64,000 bases of DNA from Blastobasis lacticolella. Taxonomy: Eukaryota; Arthropoda; Insecta; Lepidoptera; Blastobasidae. A program made the translations under genes and the position numbers. Positions 35,660-46,165 of this stretch are shown here, piece by piece; the first letter of the stretch is position 1, and each line of letters begins with the position of its first letter. The notes under the pieces are model-generated. The model was not told the DNA's origin. It worked only from the letters and a program-made list of their open reading frames with translations, and did not search any database. The stretch is taken from assembly GCA_905147135.1 (NCBI GenBank), contig LR990056.1, forward strand, positions 9,992,001 through 10,056,000, given 5' to 3'.

Positions 35660-35820
35660 TACCTACCTAATATCAATTCCATTTTTCAGTGAGGTGTTCC
35701 TGGGGAAACCTACATTGAATTTCGAAGTAAAAAGTATCCTATGTGTTAATCTACGTAATAAACTATCTGACTAAATATTATCCGCATAATTCAGCAGTTT
35801 CGTGTAATTGAGCAACAAAG
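35660..35820 (+). mobile_element. LINE 3' tail
   Basis: GGAAACCTACATTGAATTTC, AAAGTATCCTATGTGTTAAT, GCAGTTTCGTGTAATTGAGC, AACAAAG. Confidence 0.5.
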
Positions 35821-36187
35821 ATCTAACCATGCTAATTTTTACATTTATAATAGTTCATAGGATACGTACTACCAAAATTAAGGTACGAACAAAGTCTTGT
35901 AGCGATTCTCAATATTTCCAGAGCACTCACACTCTAATTATTGTCTGCGAGTACATAAAAACAAAACCAGAATTACCGCACTCATTTATTTCGCTTTAAA
36001 ATTGCGTAATAGTTAATTAGTATGTTTTGATTACACTAAATGGTGCACTTTAAATTACAAACAACCTACACGGCTTCCAGTTTAACCTGTTTTTATTTTT
36101 TATAATTATTCGAATCCGATCCCAAGAAAGGCCAAAGAAGAAATGAGGAAAGGCCTAATTCGCAGAAGTACCATCAACCAGCGTAAG

Positions 36188-36497
36188 CGTCGCTGGCCTA
36201 GTGGTGAGCGAATCCGACTCGCAAGCGAGAGGGCTTGGGTTAGATTCCCATTGCTATGTACCAATGACTCTTTTCTTAGTTATGTACATTATTTGAATAG
36301 AAGTTGAAGCGTGCAAATTCAGGCAACTGAATTTGTAACCATTATCCAATCTAGCCAGGTTCTCCCTATCAACAGGGCTTCGGAGGTCAGATGGCAGTCG
36401 CTCCATCCTGCCAAATCTTGAATCATGATCAACGCGGACCCCGGGCCCTCGCGCGCGTGACCACAACTGGGACATTAACGCTAAGATGATTTTTATT
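36188..36497 (+). mobile_element. SINE family A, near full length
   Basis: Head CGCTGGCCTAGTGGTGAGCG, TCCGACTCGCAAGCGAGAGG and GCTTGGGTTAGATTCCCATT; body AGGTCAGATGGCAGTCGCTC, GCGGACCCCGGGCCCTCGCG; tail GGGACATTAACGCTAAGATG. Confidence 0.75.
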
Positions 36498-36836
36498 CCA
36501 TCATCCGGCGTCAATGTATGAGAAGATGTATGAATGTGGAAAAGACAAAAGGAGTGTGTCGTGATCGTTGCTTGTGGCACTCGATAGTCTCTTCTGTGCC
36601 TACCCCAATTTATCGCAATGAGGTCGTGCGAATGTATTAAATGCTTATTACCCTAAGAACTTCCCTATTTTATTGGGAAAGCTAAATATCAGGTATATAA
36701 TGCTTTACATAAATTATACTTTTCCATACCTATTATGACGACACAGTTTATTCATTAATCTGACGCTATCTATATTTCTATACGAGCATTAAAAAGAAAA
36801 AAGATTTGTATTTTTCTTTGTAATGAATAACCTCAA

Positions 36837-36965
36837 AAAGTACTGGACCGATTGAAAAAATTCTTTCACTAATAAGAAGCGACATTGTATCCCGTGTAAT
36901 ATGCTACTTTTAATCTCGTTGTTTACAAAGATCCGAACTGTACGCGGGTAAAAGCCGCTAGGCAA
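36837..36965 (+). mobile_element. LINE 3' tail
   Basis: AAGTACTGGACCGATTGAAA, AAATTCTTTCACTAATAAG and ACGCGGGTAAAAGCCGCTAG. A shorter relative is at 25868-25980. Confidence 0.5.
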
Positions 36966-37291
36966 ATATGTACGACAGGTACAAACACTAAAAGATGTTA
37001 TATGTTGTTATGTTGGTGTTGCCCCGATTGTATGACAGTCAAGTGACAGTTATTAAGCAATATGCCTATTCGGCGTTTTATGTGTCCCACTTATCATTGA
37101 CAAAGGTTAGCAAACTGCGCATAACGGCTGTCAATCATAATCTATTTGACACAGTTGTCCTATGACATTTACGTATTTTAGAACAGTTGGTTGACACCGA
37201 GAACGGCAAAATGCAAATTCAACCTCTTCGTAAATCTTTTTGTTTAATGTGTTTTGTAAACATGGAGGGAAAAGAGCAGGTTCTGTACAGC

Positions 37292-37324
37292 CAATCACTG
37301 ATTGACATAATCAATCAGTGATTG
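37292..37324. repeat. Perfect 14-bp-stem hairpin
   Basis: CAATCACTGATTGA, loop CATAA, then the exact complement. A further ATTGACAAAATCAATCA follows, so TGATTG occurs five times counting both strands. Confidence 0.75.
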
Positions 37325-37559
37325 ACAAAATCAATCACAAACCTAATACACCCCCGCGAATATATCCTCTTTAAGTAACCCATCAAAATCTAGTTATCTG
37401 ACCCGATGACGGCGCTGCTGTTGTTGAATTTTGTATTGCCGCCAAATGTTATTTCAATTGGCGACACTTACTTCCAGTTTTGGTCACCAGGTCATATAAG
37501 TTTGTGGCATTTTAACGTATGTATTAGTTAGTAGGCAGTACAATTCAACCCCGCAATAT

Positions 37560-37758
37560 CTATACATAGTATAAGACAAAGTCGCTTCCAGCCGTCTGTC
37601 TCTGCACCAACGCTTAGATCTTTTAAAGTACCTAACAAATTTTAATGCTATTTTCAGCAATATATAGAGTGAATCAAGAGGAAGTTTATAGTAAGAAAAA
37701 AGGATAAATACTTTACCCAAGGTGTACGCGAACGAAGTCGCGCCGGGTCCGCTAGTTA
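37560..37758 (-). mobile_element. LINE 3' tail, family E
   Basis: AGACAAAGTCGCTTCCAGCC, AGAGTGAATCAAGAGGAAGT and GTACGCGAACGAAGTCGCGC then CGGGTCCGCTAGTTA. Confidence 0.6.
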
Positions 37759-38119
37759 AGAATAAATCTCAAAAAGAGTGAAGAAACACAGTTTAAAAAT
37801 GCCAAGTCTAATCAACGCGTCTCAAGACAGACGCATGGTCAAGCTTCAACAACGCCCATTTATTTCCAAACAAGATTCGGTATCATCATCTTAGTTCGGC
37901 TACATAACGTGTAATCTCTTATGCGCTTATGACATTTATCTAAGTTTAGTCGTCTAATTTCAGAAGCAAAAGGCGTGAGAGCAAATTAAAGTGATGTGTT
38001 GCTCATAGGATAACGTACATTTTTTTATCCCGCGTTGCTTCGCTTTTCAAACTTGTTACAAATATGGACTTTATTTTATGAGCATTACATTCCACTTTGA
38101 TTTGCTCTCACTCTTTTTG

Positions 38120-38260
38120 CTTCTGAACTTCCCTTCCTTCTGCGTCATTTACCCTCAATGCTGAGGGTCGTGGCCTCTTCTTATGACTTTTTCGTGGACT
38201 ACATTGCGCCAGCTCACTCTATCTTCGTGAGCATGGATGGCATAGCACACCGAGGTGTCC
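38120..38260 (-). pseudogene. Possible LINE fragment
   Basis: CCCTCAATGCTGAGGGTCGT, GGCCTCTTCTTATGACTTTT and ATTGCGCCAGCTCACTC have the look of a common lepidopteran LINE end (minus strand). No long frame survives. Confidence 0.35.
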
Positions 38261-38811
38261 AGGGTAGAGCGGATCTGCGGAATTTAACGTCTAAATTTTG
38301 CCTAACGTAATAAGCCATTACAAAATAAGGGCACTGGACACACAGCGCGCGTTTGTTAACCATTACACACACTCTCACGACCAACGGTTTGTTACAAAAC
38401 ATTCCCAAACCTTGGGGCGATTTAATTTGCTACGTCGAGCAATTATCTCAAATGTGTTAATTTTGACCCACCTTGATAGATGTGCCAGAAATTTTATAAT
38501 CTTAATGAATGATATAGCAAGTTGGGCAATTCTGTGCTCCATTTTGTCGCTGTAATCTTTACGTTTACGTGACTTCGACGCGGACCTTGGGTTTGATGTG
38601 AGGTTTTTATTATTTTACAATTGTTTTGTTGGACTACAAATTAAGTAATGTTCTTGACAATGTAGTATTTATCTTTATGGGAGTAGATGTAGAGCGGTTT
38701 GTTTACAACAATGTGCACGATATTATGTTTAGGAGTTCATACAAAAATGGTGGTTCCGAGCAATTCTGAGAGTATTGTGCTGTGTATCCGATATGAGTCT
38801 GTAAAATATAT

Positions 38812-38876
38812 ATACGTAGTATACAACAAAGTCGCTCCCCGCCGTCTGTCCCTATGTACCTACGCTTAGACCTGTG
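38812..38876 (-). mobile_element. LINE 3' tail fragment, family E
   Basis: TACAACAAAGTCGCTCCCCG, CCGTCTGTCCC and CCTACGCTTAGACC. Confidence 0.45.
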
Positions 38877-38879
38877 TAT

Positions 38880-39835
38880 GTAAATAAATTAAGAAGGACA
38901 GTAAGTCTTCGCACGTACAGGCAGCGCATCAACCTACAATAACCAGTATAAAAGAGCTAACATTCCTATGCGCGTCCATAGAGATGCTATCTCATCTTAC
39001 ACTGGATTTGTGAGGTTGATGTACTGCTTGTACGTGTGAGAGTTCATGTACAAGGTGATTATTGAAAATTGTAACAAATTCGGGATTAGTTTAATTACCT
39101 TTTGTTTGAAATATAGTTAACCGTTAGTCGGGCTACTACAGCGTCTGCTGAGTCAATTATCTCGGATTCACCTTCTTCCGATTTAAAATTATAGTCACAG
39201 AAGAGCTAAGTATTAGGCACAGTAGGATGAGATTAGAGAAGCTCAGTTGCTTAGTGCCTAGCTTAAGTATTTACAAATACCTAATACATGCACATGCTGA
39301 GTGGGTACCACTTTTGCTAGCCGCCGGGGCACTGAAAGCATCACTCACTGTTTTAAATGTTTCTAATATTAATGTTTCCTTTGGCAATTATGTAACTATT
39401 ATTATGTCGTGATGTGCAATAAATTATCTTTCTTTCTAATACTATCAACAAGATATCCGCCACTACCCGAGCTCCGACAAATAAAACAAGCATAAGGAAA
39501 ACATGTTCATTAAAATTTCTAATGGCAACATCTATAAGTTGAACGTCCCCTTATACAAGTTTTAAAATTACATGTATTAATATGGTCAATTTGTCAACTA
39601 GCCAAGTCAGTATCGAGTTTGGAATTTTAATACAATGCCGCATTGAATACTGATGACAGAAAACGTTTGGACAACCAAATCGTTTTCGTATTGCTCATCT
39701 TGATCGGAATACATAATGGATTCCTGCATAAATGTTTGAATTACAATCAATGTTAATGATGCAGTTAATCTAGAACGCTAGCAGTATTTGTACAAATAGG
39801 AGAATATTTAAAAAAAATCAAATGCTGCTCTTGTT
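38880..39835. other. Non-coding DNA, probable upstream region of the PTB gene
   Basis: A LINE-like tail ends at about 39436 (GCAATAAATTATCTTTCTTT). No promoter or first exon of the PTB gene could be placed here or further left. Confidence 0.4.
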
Positions 39836-39837
39836 GT

Positions 39838-39908
39838 TGCTGATGTCCACAGGCGGCGGTGACGACTTTCCATCAGGTGGCCCGCATACCTGTTATTCTG
39901 ACATATTA
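39838..39908 (+). mobile_element. Helitron-like end fragment
   Basis: GATGTCCACAGGCGGCGGTG followed by CGACTTTCCATCAGGTGG and CCCGCATACCTG. Only the last 60-70 bp of the family are present. Confidence 0.5.
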
Positions 39909-39942
39909 TTTTCGAATTAGAATTCAGTTAAAAGTAACTTTT

Positions 39943-40136
39943 AACCCCCAACGAATAAAGAGGGGTGTTTATGTTTGACGTATGTATCTCTGTATCTGTA
40001 GCTTTGTGTGTCTGATGGACCGATTTGAATGCGGTATTCTTAGCTTTGTTTCATTAAAATCGATTTAGTAGTTCAGAAAATATTTGAGTATATGTAAACT
40101 TGATGGGGGGTTATCCGACTTTCTCTGTCGGTTAAT
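39943..40136 (+). mobile_element. Dispersed repeat family F
   Basis: CCCCCAACGAATAAAGAGGG, TGTTTGACGTATGTATCTCT, GTATATGTAAACTTGATGGG, ending in CCGACTTTCTCTGTCGG (40115-40131), a 5-bp-stem hairpin. Confidence 0.55.
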
Positions 40137-40379
40137 TCGCTGACCTCCAATCACCTCTTTTTCTGCTAGGTCTACACACGTGAGCATTAATATGGAATTA
40201 GTATTTATAAATTCTATATTATGCAGAGCGTGCAAATACCTACTTATTAGTAAGGAAAAATATTGATGACAAGCCCACGACTCGCCCGCTGGTAGTATAA
40301 ATATAGAGACGAAGAATGTATGCATTATTGCTTATCCAGATAGATGTCCATATAGATGTCCAGTGTCCTAGACCACGGC

Positions 40380-40569
40380 GACTACTTCCCATCAGGTGGA
40401 CCACCAGACCATGCGCCTCCCTAGGCAATAAAAAAAGTTCTAGCTACAGGAGACTCTCTCTCTTACAGGCCAACCTTGACCATTTCCCATCAGGCAGACC
40501 GCCTGACTGTGTGCTTTCCTAGGCAATATTTTTTTTTGCTACAGCAAACTCTCTCTTTTACAGGCCAAC
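40380..40569 (+). repeat. 95-bp tandem duplication carrying a splice acceptor
   Basis: Copy 1 is 40380-40474 and copy 2 is 40478-40569. Both contain TTCCCATCAGG, CCTAGGCAATA, a GCTACAG and a pyrimidine tract ending TTACAGGCCAAC. The acceptor AGs are at 40468 and 40563, 95 bp apart. They are roughly three-quarters identical by eye. The CCCATCAGG part resembles the end of the Helitron-like repeats elsewhere in the window, so the acceptor-containing unit may be TE-derived. Confidence 0.75.
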
Positions 40570-40751
40570 AATGACATAGAGCCACCATGGCGCTACGACT
40601 CAAGAAGGATATAAAGAAGGCGTCCTATTACGTCTGGTTCCTCGGAGCTCAGGAGTCGCGAGGATTGCGAGGCGAGGAGTATGCCTTGCCGGCGATCCGG
40701 CTGCTGGAGGAACGGGCGAGGGACCTGGAGCCTTTCAAGGTCACTCTGCAG
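40564..40751 (+). CDS. PTB/PID-domain adaptor-like protein, exon with start codon (residues 1-55)
   Basis: First coding exon of the only host gene seen. The acceptor is a pyrimidine tract ending TTTTACAG at 40556-40563. The ATG at 40587 sits in GCCACCATGG, an excellent Kozak context, and the donor is CTGCAG|GTGGGT at 40751/40752. The coding part is 165 nt, phase 0. It encodes a basic start (MALRLKKDIKK) followed by SYYVWFLGAQ, the first beta strand of PTB folds (Y-x-V-x-F/Y-LG), then RGLRGEEYALPAIRLLEERA, the usual glycine turn plus helix. PTB domains bind NPxY-type tails or phosphotyrosine, or act as scaffolds; partner and location cannot be told here. The 22 nt before the ATG are 5' UTR, so at least one upstream non-coding exon must exist. 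A two-codon uORF lies at 40571-40579. I do not recognise a named orthologue with certainty; it is neither NOS1AP-like nor FAM43-like in detail. Confidence 0.88.
40571..40579 (+). promoter_or_regulatory. Minimal upstream ORF (Met-Thr-stop) before the PTB gene start
   Basis: ATG ACA TAG lies 7 nt upstream of the main ATG at 40587, in a different frame. Its ATG has A at -3, so ribosomes could use it. Such short uORFs with a very short spacer usually favour leaky scanning over reinitiation. Its regulatory effect is inference only. Confidence 0.55.
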
Positions 40752-41029
40752 GTGGGTCACGTTTTTGGTGCGATTGTGTGTTTAGAGCGTATCCGATAGA
40801 ATTTCAGTATAATAAAATTAATAGTGTAATAAAAAATACAGAATTCTGGTCCGTCAAATTTATTGTTCAAGTTGTATTCTTTCTAGTATTCTTTTTAAAT
40901 TATATGAGGTGTTTTGTGTTTTTACGTGCGCAGACTACCCTCCGACCCGCACAACCCGTTGCGGATCGAAAAGACGATTCGCCAGAGGCTTGTACATCCG
41001 TCATGCCCATGAGATGGTAGTAGGTGTTT

Positions 41030-41377
41030 TAGTAGGAGGAATTTAAAAGAGATAGAGCATAGCGGGGTATCCTGTCCTAAGTGTAGCCGTCCGTAGGGAA
41101 AGTATCTCCACCTTACATAATACCGCAGCCAAACCATACTATTTTAAATAGTATTGTGTTCCTGTCGGTGAGGTTACTTGTGCTCCACGGGGTGGGGATT
41201 TGGGGAACCGTGGCTTTGGCAGTGGAGGGGCTTTTGCTTTTTTGCTGCCAGAGCAATGTGTTATAGTGGTGGGCAATGCATTGGCAATATACTTGGTGTT
41301 GCTAATGTTTACTGGCATCGGTAACCACTTTCCATCAGGTGGCCTTGCCTGTTTGTCCACCATATCACATAAAAAAC
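41030..41377 (+). mobile_element. Helitron-like (Lep1/MINE-type) element in intron 1 of the PTB gene
   Basis: Near full-length copy of the element at 8346-8775, but with a single end unit ending CATCAGGTGGCC..TGTTTGTCCACCATATCACAT and an A-tract. It fills half of the 0.7-kb intron between 40752 and 41442 and lies in gene sense, ending about 65 bp before the exon 2 acceptor. Confidence 0.65.
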
Positions 41378-41442
41378 TGGACCCTCCACCCCCTAATATG
41401 CTCCTCCATATGCTCCATATAACATCGAATACCTCCCTGCAG

Positions 41443-41624
41443 GTCTCCCACAAAGGCTTGAAGATCATCCAGAATGTGACCACGAAAGGGAAGCAGCAGA
41501 CAATCAAGCACTTCATACCGCACGGCAGTATCACCAGTGCGGTGGTGCAGGGAGACGTCGTGGCGTGCGTGCTGCTGCTGTACAACCCTCTGACAGGGTG
41601 TCCCGTGCATGTTCACGCTTACAG
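41443..41624 (+). CDS. PTB/PID-domain protein, second coding exon (residues 56-116)
   Basis: The acceptor is CCTCCCTGCAG at 41432-41442 and the donor ACAG|GTATGT at 41624/41625. The exon is 182 nt and ends two bases into an Arg codon. It reads VSHKGLKIIQN, then a lysine-rich turn, KHFIPHGSITSAVVQ, VVACVLLLYNP and CPVHVHAYR. This matches the core of a PTB fold: a strand with S-x-x-GLKI, the I-P/H-x-x-I-S-like strand, a hydrophobic strand, and a final H-V-H-A-Y-R strand in the position of the H-x-F-x-C motif. GC content and codon use stand out from the AT-rich introns. Long open frames on the other strand over this interval are shadows. Confidence in exon limits is high because both phases fit their neighbours. 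Confidence 0.9.
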
Positions 41625-41679
41625 GTATGTCGCTGTTTTAGGGGTTGTTGTCTTTGATGGTTGGTAAATGTGTTTTAAT

Positions 41680-41835
41680 AACAACTAGTGGACATGGTGC
41701 GATTTCGTTCGCGTTGCGTCCTATCCCTACGTACATTGTTTTGTTGAAAAATCCGCATTAAAATCCGTTGCGTAGTTTCAAAGACCTAAGTGTAGATAAT
41801 AGATACAGACGACGGAAAGAGACTTTGTTTTATAC
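41680..41835 (+). mobile_element. LINE 3' tail, family E, in intron 2
   Basis: ACTAGTGGACATGGTGCGAT, TTCGTTCGCGTTGCGTCCTA, TAAAATCCGTTGCGTAGTTT, ACAGACGACGGAAAGAGACT. Confidence 0.55.
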
Positions 41836-41934
41836 GAGGTAAAGATATTTATAGGTCTAGGTTAGCATGACCCATGATGTTCGTCTGTCTTCCTCAACAA
41901 TATTTCTATAGCAATAATAGTAAGATAAATAAAA

Positions 41935-42178
41935 AATAAGTTTGGACAATTCACACAGCGCCATTTATCCCTAAAGTAAGCAAAGCTTATGTTATGGATG
42001 CCAGAGAATTGATAAACTACTTGTATATATTTTAAATATATACATATCATACATACAATACCCAGACTCATAACAGAAATTAAAATTCATCATTTCAATT
42101 TCTGCCCGTCCGGGGAACGAACACGGGACCTCTGAGTGGCAGACCGGTATGTTAGCCAACTGAACTCAGGTCGTCAAC
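41935..42178 (-). mobile_element. SINE family B, full length
   Basis: GGACAATTCACACAGCGCCA at one end, CAGAAATTAAAATTCATCAT in the middle, and a decayed head ACGGGACCTCTGAGTGGCAG..AACTGAACTCAGGTCGTCAA. Located in intron 2 of the PTB gene. Confidence 0.75.
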
Positions 42179-44686
42179 ATACCGCCGCATAGGTCTAGGT
42201 TAGCATGACCTTTCTCTCAAAAATCTCAATTTGATCATAAAATGTTCGTCTCAGTCTTCGCAAACAATATTATCAAGATACCGTTAGTATATTAAATAAT
42301 GCACAAAGATTAAAGACAGAGCACAAGCCCAGGCTGCCAGTCGTATACCAATTCACACCAAACTGTTAATGCATGGAAATTCTTAACTGAATTCCATTCC
42401 AAAAGACAAGAAAAACAATTCCAAATGATTTCATAACTACTACGTGATGTCTTTGGTTGGTTAGCATCTGAGTGCAAGAAAAATATTAAGCAGACACTTG
42501 ACATTTCATGCCTTAGTCCGACCTTTGTGCTGACTAAATGTCATGATTATTCTAAATCAACTGGAACTAAATACACACTTGTGCTGCGCTTGTGCCATTG
42601 TCGGATTTAAAGGTGGATTTGAGAGGGATCACTGTCAATTGATCACTCAAGAGTGTGATCGAATCAATTATGGTCTCTCGAAATAAAATGATCTGAAGTT
42701 ACAACGATGTAAAGATTTAGGTATTAATGTCATCTTCTTATAAACCATAGACATAGACGTATCTTTATGTTGTCCAATAACACATTCAAAAAATTTAATA
42801 CTAACAGAATAAGTATACGAGTATAATAAGGTAGCAAGGCGATGCGTCATCGAACCAAATTGGACCAGCCTCAGCATTATGCTATGAATGGCAACAGCCA
42901 ATCACAGCGCTGGTTTTCATCAAATAAAACCAAAAATATTAAAAATAATAAATAATATCAAATGCCCACTATTAAAAAACACGACGGCGCCTTCATCAGT
43001 GAAAACACTTTCCCTCACTCTAAATCCGTTATATCATGTCTTGCTGGCTAAAAAACAAAGCAGACTTCCGATTTTTAACTAAATCTTAAAGCAACCTACA
43101 AAAAATACAATAAAATCTTGATCAGAAATAACACCCACAGTTTACGAGAACTACAATATCGTCTGCTTCTCAACTATACGTCTACATCCAGATTGACGGC
43201 CAAAAGGACTACGACGGCCACCGCCATGTTTTTTCCATTCCTGTCCGCGCTTTAGCTGCGTCTTTAGTTCGAGTTTCTCGTACGTATTCTCATAAATCCT
43301 CTCCACTGACAGCGAAACAAAGGAACGTCACTTCTGACATTTAGACAGTTGAAATGCCCATGTTGCAACTGCAGAGAAGTGGGTAAAGTGCGCGGGGTGC
43401 ATCCTCGCGAAATGTTGCAACGTATTTATTACAAGATTTACAAGTAATCCCATGAGATTCCGAGGCTTATGCCGCCGTGGCGTAGGCTAATATGGAAAGC
43501 GTGGTTCGGTATGCGATGGCTTGAATCGCAGGTACAGGCTGGATGAGTGCTTATATGTGGCTATTCCAACGTTATACAAAAATTATGAGTAGATACTTTA
43601 AGTTGTAACAGATAGTGATTGCAAAGGCGGGTTTCTTCGTGAATTCATGAATACATTATACAAGTTCAGTAATATGATAAAGTTTCAGATATTATAATGT
43701 CTAGAAAACAATTTTATTATTGAGTTTCCTTGTTCCTTCTTGTTTCGGAGGCCAAATTTCATTTTAGGTCGTTGCGTAAAACATTCTTGCTTTACTTACT
43801 TTCTTCAACACGCTAAGCGCCTTTAGCAAACGCAAAAATTACCTATTATTTCATTTACCTTTACATAAAGCACTAATGAGCATACGTAGGTACTAATAAG
43901 TAAATCTTAAAATATTATATAGTTTATCTATCTTCCTTGCTGGATACCCAAAACTCTCAATACTACAACTGCAATTCTTGTAAATATAGATGGACATTTG
44001 TGCTCGAGCCTTCTTATCAACATAAAATATTTCTTCTTATCTCGAAGATGAATATGTCAATATGTATATAAACATATCTTCTTATTATCTTGGAGATGGG
44101 ATGTCAATACATAGGTGAACGCGGTTGTACCTTTCGGGTTAATCGGCCTGAGAACGAAGCTACGGGGTTAGATCCGTTTCCGAATTTGGTAGTAGCTTGT
44201 TACTGGGTCTAGTTATTTGATTATGAGCGTCGATTCCATTGCTAGTTCCAGAGGCATACATGCAGAGGCAGGCAAGTAGCCACTTCGATATATAAGGTTT
44301 ATTAAACTACAAACTTTAATATTATAGCTTTTGTGTACATTCGTTCACTTTGGAATTGCTTTTGGTTGTTATAGAAGTTGGTATTACTAAAGATATTGGA
44401 TTGTAGGTTTATGACTGGAAGAAGCTCATTGTTATTTAGTATGATAAAATTAGTAAGACTGGTTTTATGTGCTATTTACTTTTAAACCAAAATTACCTAC
44501 TTTCAATCCTTTCGGGAATATGGTATGGTATTTCGTATTTGATGTGTCGATTATGACATATATTATTTTAATTCACGATTCTCGATTATATTTATTATAC
44601 TTAACAGCGATTTTATCTAAATCGCTATGGTTTCGAAAATTACATTGTATTAATATTGTATTAAAAATAGGCATTTAATCTTTATT

Positions 44687-44945
44687 TTGACGACCTGAGT
44701 GGTTCAGTGGTCAACATGCCGTCTGCCACGCAAGAGGTCCCGGGTTCGATTCCCGACCGGGCAGAAATTGAAATGATAAATTTTAATTTCTGTTACGGGT
44801 CTGGTTGTTCTATGTATAATAAGTATGTATTTAAAAAAGTATATAAGTAGTTTATCAGTTATCTAGCACCCATAACACAAGCTTTGCTTACTTTGGGGCT
44901 AGATGGCGCTGTGTGTGAATTTTTCCACGATTATTATTATTTAAT
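44687..44945 (+). mobile_element. SINE family B, full length, with tRNA-Gly-derived head
   Basis: The head is 44690-44765: CCTGAGTGGTTCAGTGGTCA, GTCTGCCACGCAAGAGG and CCCGGGTTCGATTCCCGACC. GGTTCAGTGGT, CTGCCACGC and the perfect B box GGTTCGATTCC match tRNA-Gly(GCC). The body follows with TTTTAATTTCTGTTACGGGT, AAGTAGTTTATCAGTTATCT, CACCCATAACACAAGC and GGGGCTAGATGGCGCTGTGT, then an ATTATTATTATT tail. It lies in intron 2 of the PTB gene, in gene sense. Confidence 0.85.
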
Positions 44946-45034
44946 CTTAGTCCTCACCAAAGAGTTTGGTATACCAAGGAAGTTCTCAAAGTGACAACCC
45001 ACCTGCGGTTCTGCATTTTTGTTGCGTGCAACCT

Positions 45035-45125
45035 AGAAGCATGAATATTAGATGTTATGGGCGACAGTTACCGCTTACCAACAGATGGGCTGTCTGCTAT
45101 GTCACTGCGCAGCATAAAAAAATGG
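45035..45125 (+). mobile_element. Helitron-like end, GTTACCGCTTACC variant
   Basis: GCGACAGTTACCGCTTACCA, ACAGATGGGCTGTCTGCT and TGTCACTG then AAAAAAA. Related ends occur at 11105-11160 (+) and 60465-60530 (-). Confidence 0.45.
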
Positions 45126-46004
45126 TGGTATCCACGAACTATATTGTCTCTCTCAGTGGACAACTGATATAATAATATTACACTACTCTCATTTAGTAGA
45201 CGCTATAGCCCACTGGCCACTGCCAACATATATGATATAGTGTTGTTTAATGTCAAATTTAGTTGCCAACTGCGTTAAACAATAGCCCCGCAGTATGACC
45301 CCTTAACTTGGCGTATTCTATGCTTAGAATCTCCGGAATATCTATGTCAGAGATTCGCGAAGCAACCCGCGCGGTGACATATCACGGCGTCGGCGCGGCT
45401 CGTTCGGAATCCGTCACAAGGCCTAACCAGTATTGGGCTATGTACCCGGAGGTTGGCTGCTGATACTTTGGACTTGGAACAGTTGTGTTCTTACTGTTTT
45501 AAGATATATGGAGTTGTACAAGAAGAGTAGAAGAAATTTGAACACATCGTTTTTATTTTTCTTGTCATAATTTACCATAAAAGAGAGGCTACTCTTGGGT
45601 TTCTTTGAAATATTGCGTAACGTAAATTACGTTTGATGTTTATCAGCTATCACTGATAATGGTTTTGTGTAGGTATTTACTTATCTTAAAATCAGTTTTG
45701 GGCCGAAAATTTGACTATAAGATAAACAACGTTATCAAAAAAAACGGTATTAAAATTCAGCTCAATTCGATTTTAAACGATTTATTTGCGTTCATTGCAA
45801 GTTCATTGAATAAACCGCATCAAGCCATAAACCATTGCAATTGCGATATCGTACCTTAAGAAAAACGATTTCCTGCAGTAATTTACACTGCACGACACGA
45901 TCATTAACAACATGTCGTGTCTTCGTTCTTATAAAGGTGTAGAAAAGCTACTCTGGTCTAGTGTCAGCGTTCTTGCGAGATAATCAAAGTTAAGCCTTTG
46001 GACT

Positions 46005-46165
46005 ATGACATGGAATCGTTCAAGAGGTATACTAGAGGTCGCTTCAGAGGCAGACAACGCATTTGTAACTCACCTGTTGTTGCCGAATTCCTAATACCGT
46101 TGGCAAAGCGAGGTTGACAAATGTCTACCGTTGGGTCAACGTTGGGGTTGAGACTGGTTGAACCA
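46005..46165 (+). repeat. Unnamed dispersed repeat related to the Helitron-like family
   Basis: It starts with AGAGGTCGCTTCAGAGGC.GACAACGCATT, like the Helitron-like body, then CCTAATACCGTTGG.AAGCGAGGTT, which recurs reversed at about 54755-54800. Confidence 0.4.

Noticed and set aside
41139..41667. Long frames on both strands around 41.2-41.6 kb
   Set aside because: The minus frame is antisense to exon 2 of the PTB gene, and the plus frame is exon 2 extended back through the Helitron-like repeat across the splice acceptor. Only 41443-41624 fits PTB homology and splice phases.
44690..44765. A tRNA-Gly gene
   Set aside because: It has good A and B boxes and a Gly(GCC)-like anticodon arm, but no paired acceptor stem, and it is joined to a repeated SINE body also seen at 41935, 52285 and 52914. 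It is the head of SINE family B.
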